Shown here piece by piece: positions 1-9,075 of a DNA stretch of 64,000 nt. Origin of the DNA: Isoetes taiwanensis (taxonomy: Eukaryota; Streptophyta; Lycopodiopsida; Isoetales; Isoetaceae); contig JAJEKV010000012.1 of assembly GCA_021234155.1 (NCBI GenBank), positions 2,691,724 through 2,755,723 on the forward strand, given 5' to 3'. The position numbers were made by a program, and so were the translations under genes. The notes beneath the pieces are model-generated. The model made no database searches, was not told the origin of the DNA, and saw nothing but the letters and a program-made list of their open reading frames with translations. How positions within the stretch are numbered: the first letter of the stretch is position 1; the number at the start of each line of letters is the position of its first letter.

Positions 1-1
1 G

Positions 2-883
2 GTTATACGTCATTTCGACAGAGCCCCTGTTTGGCCCCCCACTGTGCTCAAATCTACCTTGGGTTTTGATGCTAGCGATGAGGGATGGGGCGGCTGGCTT
101 TCACGTCCCAGATCTCAGCTTCTCTCCTTCTCTGGTGTTTTCACAGCAGATGATCGCCTCCAATCTTCCACTTGGCGCGAACTCTTTGCTCTTTTTCAGA
201 TCTTGCAGCAGTGTGCTCCGTTACTGGCTGGATCCCGCGTGATAGCTCGCGGGGATAACCAGAATGTGTTTTTTCTGTTACAGAGTGGCGGTTCACGATC
301 TCCGACACTTCATTTTTTGCTTCTAGAAGTACTAATTTTTTGCTATCAGTATCATATTCAGTTGGAGCCGGTATGGGTTCCACGGTTGGAGAATGAGTGG
401 GCTGATTATCTTTCAAAGATCCGGGCCTTTGATGAGTTTGCCTTATCTCCCTCTGTTTTTCATCTCTTGGAGGCGCGCTGGGGCCCTCATCATGTGGATC
501 GTTTTGCTAGCCCTTCTAATGCCTTGCTGCCAGTTTTCAATACTAAGGATTGTTACCCTCACCGGATTGCGCCTGATGCGCTGTCTTATGATTGGCATTT
601 GTTCAATAACTACTGTTTTCCTCCACCTGCCTTGATTCCTGAGGTGTTGCATCATGCCCGTCTTTGCAGAGCACAGCTTACACTAGTTGTTTTTGCTTGG
701 CCTTCTGCACCTTGGTGGCCGTTGCTTGCTGTCGACTCCTCTTCTTGGCAGCCCTTTGTTCACGATGCAGTTTTCTTTCATGAATTCACACATGCCTTAC
801 TTCCTTCACTCTCTTCTCGCATTGCGGGCTCTCGCCGGCATGCCGCATTGTTTGCCTTACGTTGTAATTTTTCCATTGAATAG
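2..883 (+). CDS. DIRS-type RT/RNase H polyprotein, C-terminal part
   Basis: The frame is open to the left window edge, so this is the C-terminal part of a longer polyprotein; it stops with TAG at 881-883. Counting from the GTG at 44, RNase H acidic positions are visible as FDAS (Asp9), TWREL (Glu46), RGDN (Asp71) and NEWADYL (Asp121). The domain removes RNA from RNA:DNA hybrids during reverse transcription. After it comes the stretch typical of DIRS polyproteins: VDRFAS, then DALSYDW, a proline-rich CFPPPALIPEVL and a WP..PWWPLL motif. There is no internal stop. The recombinase frame follows after about 170 bases. Confidence 0.85.
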   Translation, partial: VIRHFDRAPVWPPTVLKSTLGFDASDEGWGGWLSRPRSQLLSFSGVFTADDRLQSSTWRELFALFQILQQCAPLLAGSRVIARGDNQNVFFLLQSGGSRSPTLHFLLLEVLIFCYQYHIQLEPVWVPRLENEWADYLSKIRAFDEFALSPSVFHLLEARWGPHHVDRFASPSNALLPVFNTKDCYPHRIAPDALSYDWHLFNNYCFPPPALIPEVLHHARLCRAQLTLVVFAWPSAPWWPLLAVDSSSWQPFVHDAVFFHEFTHALLPSLSSRIAGSRRHAALFALRCNFSIE

Positions 884-1057
884 ATCTTTCTTGTTTTTCT
901 TCTAGTCAGTTTTTGTTTTTTGTAGTTCTAGGTTATATTTGATAATTTAGAGGTTGGTTGGCATTGCTTTGATGGTTGAGACTTATTATAGGTTGTTTGA
1001 CTACTGTGTTTTTGTCTCGTTTTTCCAGATATCTTACCTTTCTTCGACGATCCCTCT

Positions 1058-1987
1058 TTGCCCTTCTTTGCCTCAGCATTGGTGTCTGTCCTCCAGTCCC
1101 GTGCATCGTCTACCTTGCTCAGTTATTCCTCCGCCTGGCTATCCTTTCGTCAGTGGTGCAGCTCCCAGCAGATTACAGCTCTACCTGCCTCCTCCCTACA
1201 TGTCGCCGCGTTTTTCTCCTCGTTGGTATCTGCCCGTCGCAGTCCTAACTCCATAGGTATCGCGTCTGCCGCTATCGCCTTTTTTCATAGCTTGATCAAC
1301 TTCCCATCTCCTTGCTCTGCGCCCCTTCCTACCTTGGTTCGTCAAGCGGCCCCACGTGTCCATAGCCCTTCGCGGGTGCGTCTACCTTTGACTGCGGCTC
1401 ACGTTCGCCAAATCATTTCAGTACTTGCCCCGTCACAGGCCCATTGGCGTAGTATTATGAAAGCATGCCTTGTCACCATCTGCTTTGCTGGTTTCCTTCG
1501 TATCTCTGAGGCCTTGCATCTGAATTGGCGCGATCTTTCTTTTTTTCCCGATTATGTCCAGTTGTTTATCCGCAAATCCAAATGCGACCAAGCTGCTGCC
1601 GGTCAGGAGGTCCTCATTGCTCGCACTTTTTCTCCCTCCTGTCCGGTGATGTTGCTGCAACGTTTATTGTCTGCCTGTGGTTTTCGCACCTTTGACCCAC
1701 CGTCAGGTGGTCCGCTTTTTCGCTCTTCCTTAGCTTCCTCCCGCCCGTTGTCATATGCCGCTGCCCGCTCCTGGTGGTTTGAGTCTTTACGTCTTATCGG
1801 CTTGGAGCCTCGGGAGTTTGGCACCCATGCAGGTCGTAGGGGGGGCGCCACCGCCGCTGCTGCTTCTTCCGTCCCTTCGGACATTGCCCGTTCCCATGGA
1901 CGTTGGCGCTCTGCCTCCTCCCATTCGCGCTATATTCTTCCCAACGTTCAGGAGCGCCTCATTGTTTCTCGCCACCTTGGTCTTTGA
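1058..1987 (+). CDS. Tyrosine recombinase of the DIRS-order element
   Basis: This frame encodes a phage-integrase-type tyrosine recombinase that would insert the circular DNA copy of the element by strand exchange. Counting from codon 1058, the catalytic set is complete: Arg148 in GFLRIS, Lys173 or Lys175 in RKSK, the HxxR box as THAGR (His257, Arg260), His280 in HGRW, and the nucleophile Tyr292 in SRYIL. An N-terminal SAM-like core-binding region covers about residues 1-110. The frame is open from 1001 and has no ATG until residue 134, so the real start may lie in another exon, use a non-ATG codon, or come from readthrough. A pyrimidine tract ending in CAG at 1027 resembles a splice acceptor. 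There are no stops or frameshifts. Confidence 0.87.
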   Translation: MPFFASALVSVLQSRASSTLLSYSSAWLSFRQWCSSQQITALPASSLHVAAFFSSLVSARRSPNSIGIASAAIAFFHSLINFPSPCSAPLPTLVRQAAPRVHSPSRVRLPLTAAHVRQIISVLAPSQAHWRSIMKACLVTICFAGFLRISEALHLNWRDLSFFPDYVQLFIRKSKCDQAAAGQEVLIARTFSPSCPVMLLQRLLSACGFRTFDPPSGGPLFRSSLASSRPLSYAAARSWWFESLRLIGLEPREFGTHAGRRGGATAAAASSVPSDIARSHGRWRSASSHSRYILPNVQERLIVSRHLGL

Positions 1988-2011
1988 GGTAGGTTCCTCT
2001 TCTATCGGCCA

Positions 2012-2032
2012 CTTAGGACCCATCCTAGGAAT
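2012..2032 (+). repeat. Internal copy of 21-bp terminal repeat
   Basis: Contains TAGGACCCATCCTAGGAAT and is identical to 2759-2779. The core is a small inverted repeat, TAGGA-CCCA-TCCTA. It lies 24 bases after the recombinase stop, where the internal junction of split repeats is expected. Confidence 0.7.
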
Positions 2033-2035
2033 GCC

Positions 2036-2063
2036 CGGTTCTATTAAGCTAGCAATAGAACCG
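2036..2063. repeat. Perfect 10-bp stem inverted repeat
   Basis: CGGTTCTATT at 2036-2045 is exactly complementary to AATAGAACCG at 2054-2063, with an 8-nt loop that contains the palindrome GCTAGC. It starts four bases after the internal 21-bp repeat. A role as recombinase binding site at the circle junction is inferred from position only. Confidence 0.6.
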
Positions 2064-2758
2064 CCATTCACTGGATGGGAGCACGCCCCTCAACTCCTTT
2101 CCTTTTTATAGTCCATTTTTCCTCCTCTTTGGTTATCGGCGTTCTCCTTGGGCTTGTTTTTCTATTCTGGCGCCTCTACCTGTTTCCGCCCCTCCCTCCC
2201 TCTCACGTCGGTTTTAAATGGCTTGATGGTTTATTTTTTGTCTCTTTTCATTCTCGGCGTGGCCTTTCTCGCCTCCCGGCGGTACCAACCCCATCATTTT
2301 TACGTCGTTTGGCTTTTTACTTTTTAAATACCGGTTGGTTGACGTGCGGATATTCTCGGCGTGGCCTGCTTCCAAGTTGTTTTTTCGTTTTCCATCATGT
2401 CCGGCATCGGTTACGCCCTTTTTCATTTCTAACTTCTAACGGGTTATGTTGTCCAGTTCCTTGTTTTTTGTTGATTGGGGCTCGCGAGCTGCAAAGCTTC
2501 TGGACGCTGGGGTAATTGTTCCCTGGATCTTGGGCATCGATCGTCTTCCTTTGATTTCGTCTCACCCCTCTTCCTGTACGGGCCCAGTGGCAGAAACATC
2601 ATATTTTTTCTCTTCGTGCTCTCGGTGGTTGTCTAGTTTCGGAGCACTCAAAAATTTCAAAGTTCTTTTTCATAGTTCTACCCCAGTAGGGGAATCAATT
2701 GTGTACTCTACGATTTTGCAAAGCTCAATGAGAACACCACTTCACTTCCACTTGTTGT
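2064..2758 (+). other. Non-coding 3' region of the DIRS-order element
   Basis: This stretch is pyrimidine-rich on the plus strand, like the rest of the element. The phrase ATTCTCGGCGTGGCCT occurs twice, near 2256 and 2350. A short frame around 2470-2590 reads as protein-like (RAAKLLDAGVIVPW) but matches nothing I can name. No gene is called. Confidence 0.4.
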
Positions 2759-2779
2759 CTTAGGACCCATCCTAGGAAT
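2759..2779 (+). repeat. Terminal copy of 21-bp repeat (right end of DIRS-order element)
   Basis: Exact second copy of 2012-2032. It is followed two bases later by the first base of the 5' LTR (2782) and, across that LTR element, by LINE sequence, so it marks the right edge of the DIRS-order element within a few bases. Confidence 0.7.
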
Positions 2780-2781
2780 AG
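2777..2781. repeat. Target site duplication AATAG (left)
   Basis: AATAG directly precedes the 5' LTR and recurs directly after the 3' LTR at 5787-5791, the 5-bp duplication left by LTR-retrotransposon integrase. Confidence 0.85.
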
Positions 2782-3711
2782 TGATATGGGGGCATGCTAG
2801 GGGGAGCGGTCCAGTGAGAAGAAATGAACTAAGGCAATGGGGATATTTGGAGAACAATGGTTACAAAAGCAATGGTTACAAGATAGCATGGGAGCAAGAT
2901 ATTTTGTATGACCATTAAAGCAAGAGAATAGGGAAAATATTCTATTGCTAAAGATAAGGGAAAATATCTTTAAAGGGGCAAGATATTAACCTATGAGAAA
3001 GGGAAAAGTCTTATCTTATGGAAAAGGGCAAATATCGAAATAGGGATTGGGCAAACTATTCATGCAACAAAAAGGGCGGATCGGGAGATGACCAAAATAG
3101 AAGCAGCGATTACCTTTTGCTCCAACAAAAAAAGGCCCGAGTAGGATATATCAGAGATCGGCCAGTTTAGGGAGGAGGGGAATCGCAGACTTGGTTTTAC
3201 CGGCTGTCTGCTCCAATCCGGCACTGAAACATTCCCTTGTCCTTGATCCGGCACCAGCTACAGGGTTAGGCTGCGCTGCTCATCATTCCGGGACCCTGTG
3301 ACACAGATCCAGTCTTCAGAGATCTGATCCGGTCCAACCAGCAACAGCTGATAGTGGTTGAGAATTCTGCAAGGGGAATACTAGCTGTGACCTTTTTGGT
3401 GAAGCTAGTGATTGCTACCATCTCTTGCCTTAGGCTGTGTTGAGCCCATTTAAGCCCATACCATTGTAAGATCGGATTGATAGCAAGCTGAAGGGATAAT
3501 AGGCTGCTACTCAATTCCTTTCACTGTTCCCTTGGAAATTGCCTTAGTTCTTGTTCTGGATCCGGTTGGGTGGTGAACTGGATGCCCAAATCCATCGGTT
3601 GTGGAAACCAATGCTATTGTTCTTATCAACAGATTGTTCCTCTTTTGTTTTGCTTATACAATTGTTGATCACTGTAACTGCGCCTTTAAGCATTTTCCTT
3701 AAAGCGTATCA
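2782..3711 (+). repeat. 5' LTR
   Basis: 930 bp from TGATATGG to GCGTATCA, matching 4857-5786 with two differences seen (near 3346 and 3596). The U3/R/U5 limits cannot be placed from sequence alone. Confidence 0.93.
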
Positions 3712-3713
3712 AG

Positions 3714-3725
3714 TGGTATCAGAGC
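3714..3725 (+). other. Primer-binding site, initiator tRNA-Met type
   Basis: TGGTATCAGAGC starts two bases after the 5' LTR. This 12-mer is complementary to the 3' end of plant initiator tRNA-Met and is the usual minus-strand primer site of plant LTR elements. Confidence 0.9.
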
Positions 3726-4554
3726 GGAAGTTTATGATTCTTTTGGAATCTATGGGCTATGGGAACATCAAGGTTGCAAAAACACTGAGAATCTTGCAAG
3801 CTTGTGCTGCAAGTATAGATGGGTTTAACTGTGTCAAAGAAGCGTTGGGGGCTTCGATCTGATAACAGGTTCAGGGGGGTGAAGTATATATCTAAACAGG
3901 TGAATCTTGGAGCGTGGCGTCCAAGGTGGAAATTCTAGAGCCCCAAGAATTTGTGTAATTCTGGGACAAGGATTTTGTGTCTGAAGAATAAGCCTATTAT
4001 TCTAATACATTGGATTTGGTGATTACTGCTATAAATGAGGTTGGAGCATCAGTAGCAGTAGAAGAGAAAAAGTTCGGTGCTTTCGTGGAGAATGCTCGAA
4101 GTGTAGGGACCAACTTGTTGGGAACGAGTTTGGGTTATTGGGGAAATTCCTATGATCATTTGGGGAATTATGGAATTTTGTTTGGGATTGCAGATCATGG
4201 AGATCTGAGAGATTGACTGGCCGTGGGGGTCATTCATATAAATATTTGACTTTGGGAGTCATATTAACATTGGACCTTATTTGCAGGTTTGCTTAGTATT
4301 AAGCATTGGGAAGGAACTTTACGGACAAAGCTGTCAAAGATATGGATGCTAAGATTTGCATGCGGAATCACAAATTGCTTCCTATGGGACAGACTTATGG
4401 GTAAAAGTTCGTAAGTTGATTTGATTTGGTTTGTAATATTTGATTTTTATGTGGAATAAAAATTAAATTATTATGAAAACATGGTGCATTGGATGTAATT
4501 TTTGAGAGGGGGTAATTGTGGTTATTGCACAATAGGCCTAACAAAATTACATTA
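3726..4554 (+). other. Non-coding internal region of the LTR element
   Basis: Frames at 3726-3862 and 4010-4216 are short and resemble no gag or pol domain. The stretch 4400-4540 is AT-rich. Nothing else is recognised before the hairpin array. Confidence 0.5.
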
Positions 4555-4725
4555 GTACCGTGGAGGTACAAAATTAGGTAGTACCGTGGAGGTACGAAAA
4601 ATACTAACGTATCGTGGAGATACAATAGTTTAGTATCGTGGAGATACTATAAAATGTTATCGCGGAGATACAAACGATAGTGATGTGCCGTGGAGGTACA
4701 AGGATATATCGTACTATGGGAGTAC
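4555..4725 (+). repeat. Array of seven short hairpins with covarying stems
   Basis: Seven 15-base units, spaced 24-28 bases apart, each form a 5-bp stem around a 5-base loop. Stems are GTACC/GGTAC (4555 and 4581), GTATC/GATAC (4609 and 4633), TATC/GATA with one outer mismatch (4658), GTGCC/GGTAC with one G-T pair (4685) and GTACT/AGTAC (4711). The loop is GTGGA in five units, GCGGA in the fifth and ATGGG in the last. Stem changes on one side are matched on the other, so pairing and not only sequence is kept. The array ends about 120 bases before the 3' LTR. Sirevirus-type Copia elements also carry arrays of palindromes upstream of the polypurine tract, a possible parallel. Confidence 0.85.
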
Positions 4726-4842
4726 GCGCATATCCGTAACTATTTCTTGATTTTGCAGAACCTTCAGACGTATGTGGCAATCGCCTTAAGAAGGGATGGG
4801 GCCCACTGGAGCGTCTTTGGAAGATCGCGGACGATCTTCATT

Positions 4843-4856
4843 AAGAAGGGATGGAT
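4843..4856 (+). other. Polypurine tract
   Basis: AAGAAGGGATGGAT directly precedes the 3' LTR, the expected place of the plus-strand primer. A near copy, AAGAAGGGATGGGG, lies about 50 bases upstream. Confidence 0.7.
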
Positions 4857-5786
4857 TGATATGGGGGCATGCTAGGGGGAGCGGTCCAGTGAGAAGAAAT
4901 GAACTAAGGCAATGGGGATATTTGGAGAACAATGGTTACAAAAGCAATGGTTACAAGATAGCATGGGAGCAAGATATTTTGTATGACCATTAAAGCAAGA
5001 GAATAGGGAAAATATTCTATTGCTAAAGATAAGGGAAAATATCTTTAAAGGGGCAAGATATTAACCTATGAGAAAGGGAAAAGTCTTATCTTATGGAAAA
5101 GGGCAAATATCGAAATAGGGATTGGGCAAACTATTCATGCAACAAAAAGGGCGGATCGGGAGATGACCAAAATAGAAGCAGCGATTACCTTTTGCTCCAA
5201 CAAAAAAAGGCCCGAGTAGGATATATCAGAGATCGGCCAGTTTAGGGAGGAGGGGAATCGCAGACTTGGTTTTACCGGCTGTCTGCTCCAATCCGGCACT
5301 GAAACATTCCCTTGTCCTTGATCCGGCACCAGCTACAGGGTTAGGCTGCGCTGCTCATCATTCCGGGACCCTGTGACACAGATCCAGTCTTCAGAGATCT
5401 GATCCGGTCCAACCAGCAACAACTGATAGTGGTTGAGAATTCTGCAAGGGGAATACTAGCTGTGACCTTTTTGGTGAAGCTAGTGATTGCTACCATCTCT
5501 TGCCTTAGGCTGTGTTGAGCCCATTTAAGCCCATACCATTGTAAGATCGGATTGATAGCAAGCTGAAGGGATAATAGGCTGCTACTCAATTCCTTTCACT
5601 GTTCCCTTGGAAATTGCCTTAGTTCTTGTTCTGGATCCGGTTGGGTGGTGAACTGGATGCCCAAATCCATTGGTTGTGGAAACCAATGCTATTGTTCTTA
5701 TCAACAGATTGTTCCTCTTTTGTTTTGCTTATACAATTGTTGATCACTGTAACTGCGCCTTTAAGCATTTTCCTTAAAGCGTATCA
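4857..5786 (+). repeat. 3' LTR
   Basis: 930 bp, paired with 2782-3711. It ends GCGTATCA and is followed by AATAG. A plus-strand frame from 5626 runs out of this LTR into the LINE; the fusion is accidental. Confidence 0.93.
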
Positions 5787-5791
5787 AATAG
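5787..5791. repeat. Target site duplication AATAG (right)
   Basis: Matches 2777-2781. Removing the element and one duplication joins the DIRS-order end directly to LINE sequence. Confidence 0.85.
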
Positions 5792-7400
5792 GTTCTGTGA
5801 AAAAGACAAAGAAGCCACTTTTTACGCTTTTTGTTGATTTCTCTAAAGCGTTTGATACAGTAAGAAGAGCAAACATATGGAAAAGAATGGAGAAATTAGG
5901 GGTTCCAACACGTTTCCAGAATGCAGTTGCCACGCTATATCAAAAAGTTTGGGTATACTTATCTTTTCCTCTGCATGTGGGAATTGAGAGCAATATTGGG
6001 GTTAAACAGGGGTGTCCGCTATCACCTACTCTGTTCGGCATTTTCATTGATGAGTTAGAAGATTGGATCGCTAAAAGTGGAGGAGATGGGGCAACGCTAA
6101 TGGGGTATGTAATTTTTCTGCTTTTATACACTGATGATGTGGTCATATTTGCTAGAAGCGAGGGGGGGCTACAAAGACACCTGGCAGCTCTAGCAGCTTT
6201 TTGTGAGGCGATGGACATGAGAGTCAACCTATCCAAAACTAAAATTATGATATTTGGCACTCAGAAGACAGACAGGTATGTTTTCAGTTATAAAGGGGAC
6301 AAGGTGGATGTGGTACCTACCTATAAATATCTAGGCCTGCTAGTAGATCAATCATACAGGTGGAATAAGGCGATAGATCAAAGAGTTGACGGGGGGCTGA
6401 AAGCATTGTTTGCGATGCAGAGGCAATGCAAGAATGCAGACATTGTTGATTTTGGGCTAAAGAAAAGATTGTTTTGCACCTTGGTCCAACAGGCAGTTTT
6501 GTATGGATGTGCAATATGGGGACTGGATTTATCATTGGACAGATGGAAGAAAGTAGAAAGAGTCCAAAAGAAGTTTTTACTTGCGGAAATGGGAGTAAAG
6601 ATACAAACGCCTTATGCTATGCTGCTTGCAGAGGCAGGTTTAATGCCATTAGAGGGTGAAGCCCTCTGCCAAACAGTCATATATGTGTGGAAATTGAAGG
6701 CCTTGGATGACCAAGCCCTACCACATGCTGCTATGAAACACAGTGATAGCAAAGGGTGGTATGCTGACTTTCTTAAATGGCTTAAAAATGGGACATTGCT
6801 GTTGAGAATATCCCATCAGATGCATTGTAGGCAAGGCTATATGTGTGGGAAAAAGTAAAACAAAAGATGTGGAGCGGGGGCAAACAAAAAATGGAAAGTT
6901 ACAGGAAATGGATGAATCCAGAGTTGACTGAAATGTCTTACCTAAGGGAAAACATTTCACTGCAAAAGAGACACACAATATGTAGAATGCGTCTCAGCTC
7001 ACACCACCTAGGGATTGAGGTGGGTCGGTGGGGGGATATACCGCAAGAACACCGGCTGTGCAGAGTATGTGAGGAGAACACTCTAGAGGACGAGACCCAT
7101 GTCATTCTACATTGCCCAGCATACCAAGACATAAGAGGACATCATGCAGTCCGAGCCAATACCCTTGTGGAATTCTTCAATCTTCCTGCGAAGGTAATTG
7201 TTAAATTCCTAACAGATATCCTAGATTTGAGAGAACAGTATGTACGGGGGTACAAAACACTTTTAGAGGATTACGAGTCATATTTAGGAGAGGAGACCAG
7301 TACTCTCCCAACTGTGGGAGAGGCTGTATAAACTCTGTGGTGCTTTTTACAGTCTTTTGTAAAAATACGTCTCATAGACCTGATGGTCTAGTAGGCGAAA
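5787..7400 (+). pseudogene. LINE reverse transcriptase remnant (family 1, copy 1)
   Basis: The plus-strand frame begins inside the RT domain, so endonuclease and RT fingers are missing. Visible motifs in order are FVDFSKAFDT (about 5830), KQGCPLSPTLF (about 6004), LLLYTDDVVIFA (about 6120; the usual YADD box is YTDD), NLSKTKIMIFG and TYKYLGLLVD. The frame ends at 6858. A second frame, 6843-7331, supplies the C-terminal region with a Cys-Cys-His-Cys zinc knuckle (CRVC...THVILHC near 7056-7112). An in-frame TAG also lies near 6828, so the open frame is broken. The 3' end runs into (TTTC)n. A decayed relative is at 9076-9810. The lost 5' part either was never inserted or lies beyond the DIRS-order element. 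Confidence 0.85.
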
Positions 7401-7409
7401 ATAATCAAA

Positions 7410-7411
7410 TT

Positions 7412-7470
<59 letters not shown>
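7410..7470 (+). repeat. (TTTC)n microsatellite at LINE 3' end
   Basis: About fifteen uninterrupted TTTC units directly follow the LINE 3' untranslated region. Several LINE clades end in short tandem repeats instead of poly(A), so this may be the element's own tail. Confidence 0.9.
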
Positions 7471-7822
7471 CTCTCAGGTCGGCCACACATGTTTGAAATT
7501 TTTTTGTCTCTCGTCGTATACGAAAACTTTATACAGTATAGCTTGAAAGAAGATCAGAGACGAGCTTCTATCGAGCCTTAACAGCGGCTGTTTCGAGCAG
7601 TTTTCTACCTCCCCGCTAGAATTTTTTCCCTCCAATTCAATTCTGGCTGGCCATCCCATATGGGATAATTCGTTCTTCATTCAATCTTCAAAATGAATGA
7701 TATGGGATATCTTGAGTTCGCCCACACAGACTTCGGGCGTCCTATTTCAAGCTGATTTCTGTAAAAACTCTGTTCCTTACGCCATTGAAATAGGAAGTCA
7801 TTACCGACAGCGGCATTCAAGC

Positions 7823-9026
7823 ATGGATCTGGTCATTTTAGGTATGATTGCAATGCTTCTTAGAGCTATTGTGCTAGGTTTAGCAATGCAGAAATTTTGC
7901 TTGGATCTGATCCAAGAAAACGAGCTCGAGGATCTTCCATCTTACTTCTGGCTGCAACATCTCGATTAAGAAGACCACCAAGAAGATTCTAGGTTTGTCC
8001 TAGACAAACCACTCAATGGGATAACATTGACAATCATGCCTGGAATTGCCTTCCCTCATTCGAAGATGATACGTGGCATCAGTTTTACAGAATGAAGAGA
8101 GGATCATTTGAGAAACTGGTTGGCCTTATTGTGCCATATCTGATCAGACCAAGCTAGAAGATCAGGCCTCCTGTAGATCCTAGGAAAGCAGTAGCTATGG
8201 TACTCTACTTTCTTGCTCATGGTGAGATGCCATTGCATGTTGGTCAAAGGTTTTATGTTGGAAAATCTACAGTCCAAAAATATACCAAGAAGGTGACTTT
8301 AGTTTTAGCATCCAAGACCATGCTTTACAAAAAATTCATTGCCTTACCCTCGGCCCAGAGACTCCATGATATCATGACAGAATTTGAAGATGCCATAGGT
8401 TTGCCTAGTATTTTTGGTGTTGTTGATGGTTCTCACATTTTCTTGTACAGGAAGCCTTGGAGGAAAGACAAAGGGGATAATTACAACAGCAGACACAAGA
8501 GGCATTACTGCCTGATGCAAGGTGTAGTAACACACTCTAGAATGTTTATCAATGTGTGTGTTAGTAGGACAGGATCTGTGTATGATTCCAATTAGTTCAA
8601 GAAAACTCTATTGTATAAGAGGCTAGCATCAAATTAGATTTTGCAGGAACCTACTGTCCAAAAGAATGGAAAAAGGATTAACAGGAGAGGTGAAATATAG
8701 TTACTATTCTACCAATGCTTTTAGGGGATTCAGCATATCCAAGCAGAAGGTTCTTGATGAAGGTATTTCCGGATGGCACAGGGGCTTCTAGCACGTTCAA
8801 CAAGAGGATTTGTAGGGGCAGAGTTTGTGTAGAGAATGGATTTGGGGTAGTAAAAGAGAAGTTCAGGATCCTCAAAACTTTGCCTATTCATGTTAGCAGG
8901 GCAGCCAAGATCATTCATGCAGCATGTGTTTTGTGGAATTTCTGCATTATGGAGGATTTAGAATTGAAGATGTTGCCCTTAGAAGCAGAGTTACTCTGTT
9001 TATTGATCAATTGGATGAATGGATAA
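7823..9026 (+). pseudogene. PIF/Harbinger-type transposase, broken
   Basis: The region encodes a decayed DDE nuclease of the Harbinger (HARBI1) superfamily, which cuts and pastes DNA transposons. In order: an N-terminal piece from 7823, a basic stretch LRRPPRRF near 7965-7990, SFEDDTWHQFYRMKRGSF near 8058-8110, the helix-turn-helix region VLYFLAHGEMPLHVGQRF, then the catalytic segments GVVDGSHIF (first Asp, near 8418), LLGDSAYPSRRF (second Asp, 8718) and RVCVENGFGVVKEKFRIL (Glu). Damage includes a frameshift near 7945, stops near 7994, 8155 and 8593, and a frameshift between 8595 and 8715. Terminal inverted repeats and the partner Myb-like protein were not found. Confidence 0.85.
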
Positions 9027-9075
9027 CCTTGCATGATGGAGAAGGAACACTTAACAGGAGCATATTATACGATTA

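Larger units (their letters stand above)
1..2779 (+). mobile_element. DIRS-order tyrosine-recombinase retrotransposon, 3' part
   Basis: An RNase H-type frame is followed by a tyrosine recombinase frame on the same strand, the order known for DIRS, PAT and Ngaro elements, which integrate with a recombinase instead of a DDE integrase. Gag and most of the reverse transcriptase would lie left of the window. The right end is placed at 2779 because a 21-bp sequence at 2759-2779 repeats exactly at 2012-2032, just after the recombinase stop, as expected for the split repeats of this order. The boundary falls a few bases from foreign sequence: an LTR element starts at 2782 and LINE sequence resumes at 5787. 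The A-type repeat partner cannot be tested because the left end is missing. DIRS elements are, to my knowledge, not described from flowering plants. Confidence 0.85.
2782..5786 (+). mobile_element. Complete non-autonomous LTR retrotransposon (3005 bp)
   Basis: Two 930-bp LTRs flank a 1145-bp internal region. Each LTR starts TGATA and ends TATCA, a perfect 5-bp terminal inverted repeat. A primer-binding site follows the 5' LTR and a purine-rich tract precedes the 3' LTR. The flanks carry the duplication AATAG. By eye the LTRs differ at two positions, so insertion is recent. The internal region has no gag, protease, integrase or reverse transcriptase frame; its longest frame is 68 codons (4010-4216). 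Replication must therefore use proteins of an autonomous relative. The internal length is too short for a LARD and the LTRs are too long for a classical TRIM. It carries a hairpin array at 4555-4725. Confidence 0.93.

Noticed and set aside
3266-3514. 82-codon minus-strand frame present twice (also 5341-5589)
   Set aside because: Lies wholly inside the LTRs and resembles no protein; a by-product of LTR sequence.
4555-4725. CRISPR-like array
   Set aside because: Spacers are short and variable, repeats are only 15 bases, no cas genes, and the context is a plant LTR element.
5626-6858. A 410-codon frame starting in the 3' LTR
   Set aside because: The first 53 codons are LTR sequence that also occurs in the 5' LTR with a different continuation; only the part from 5787 is LINE.
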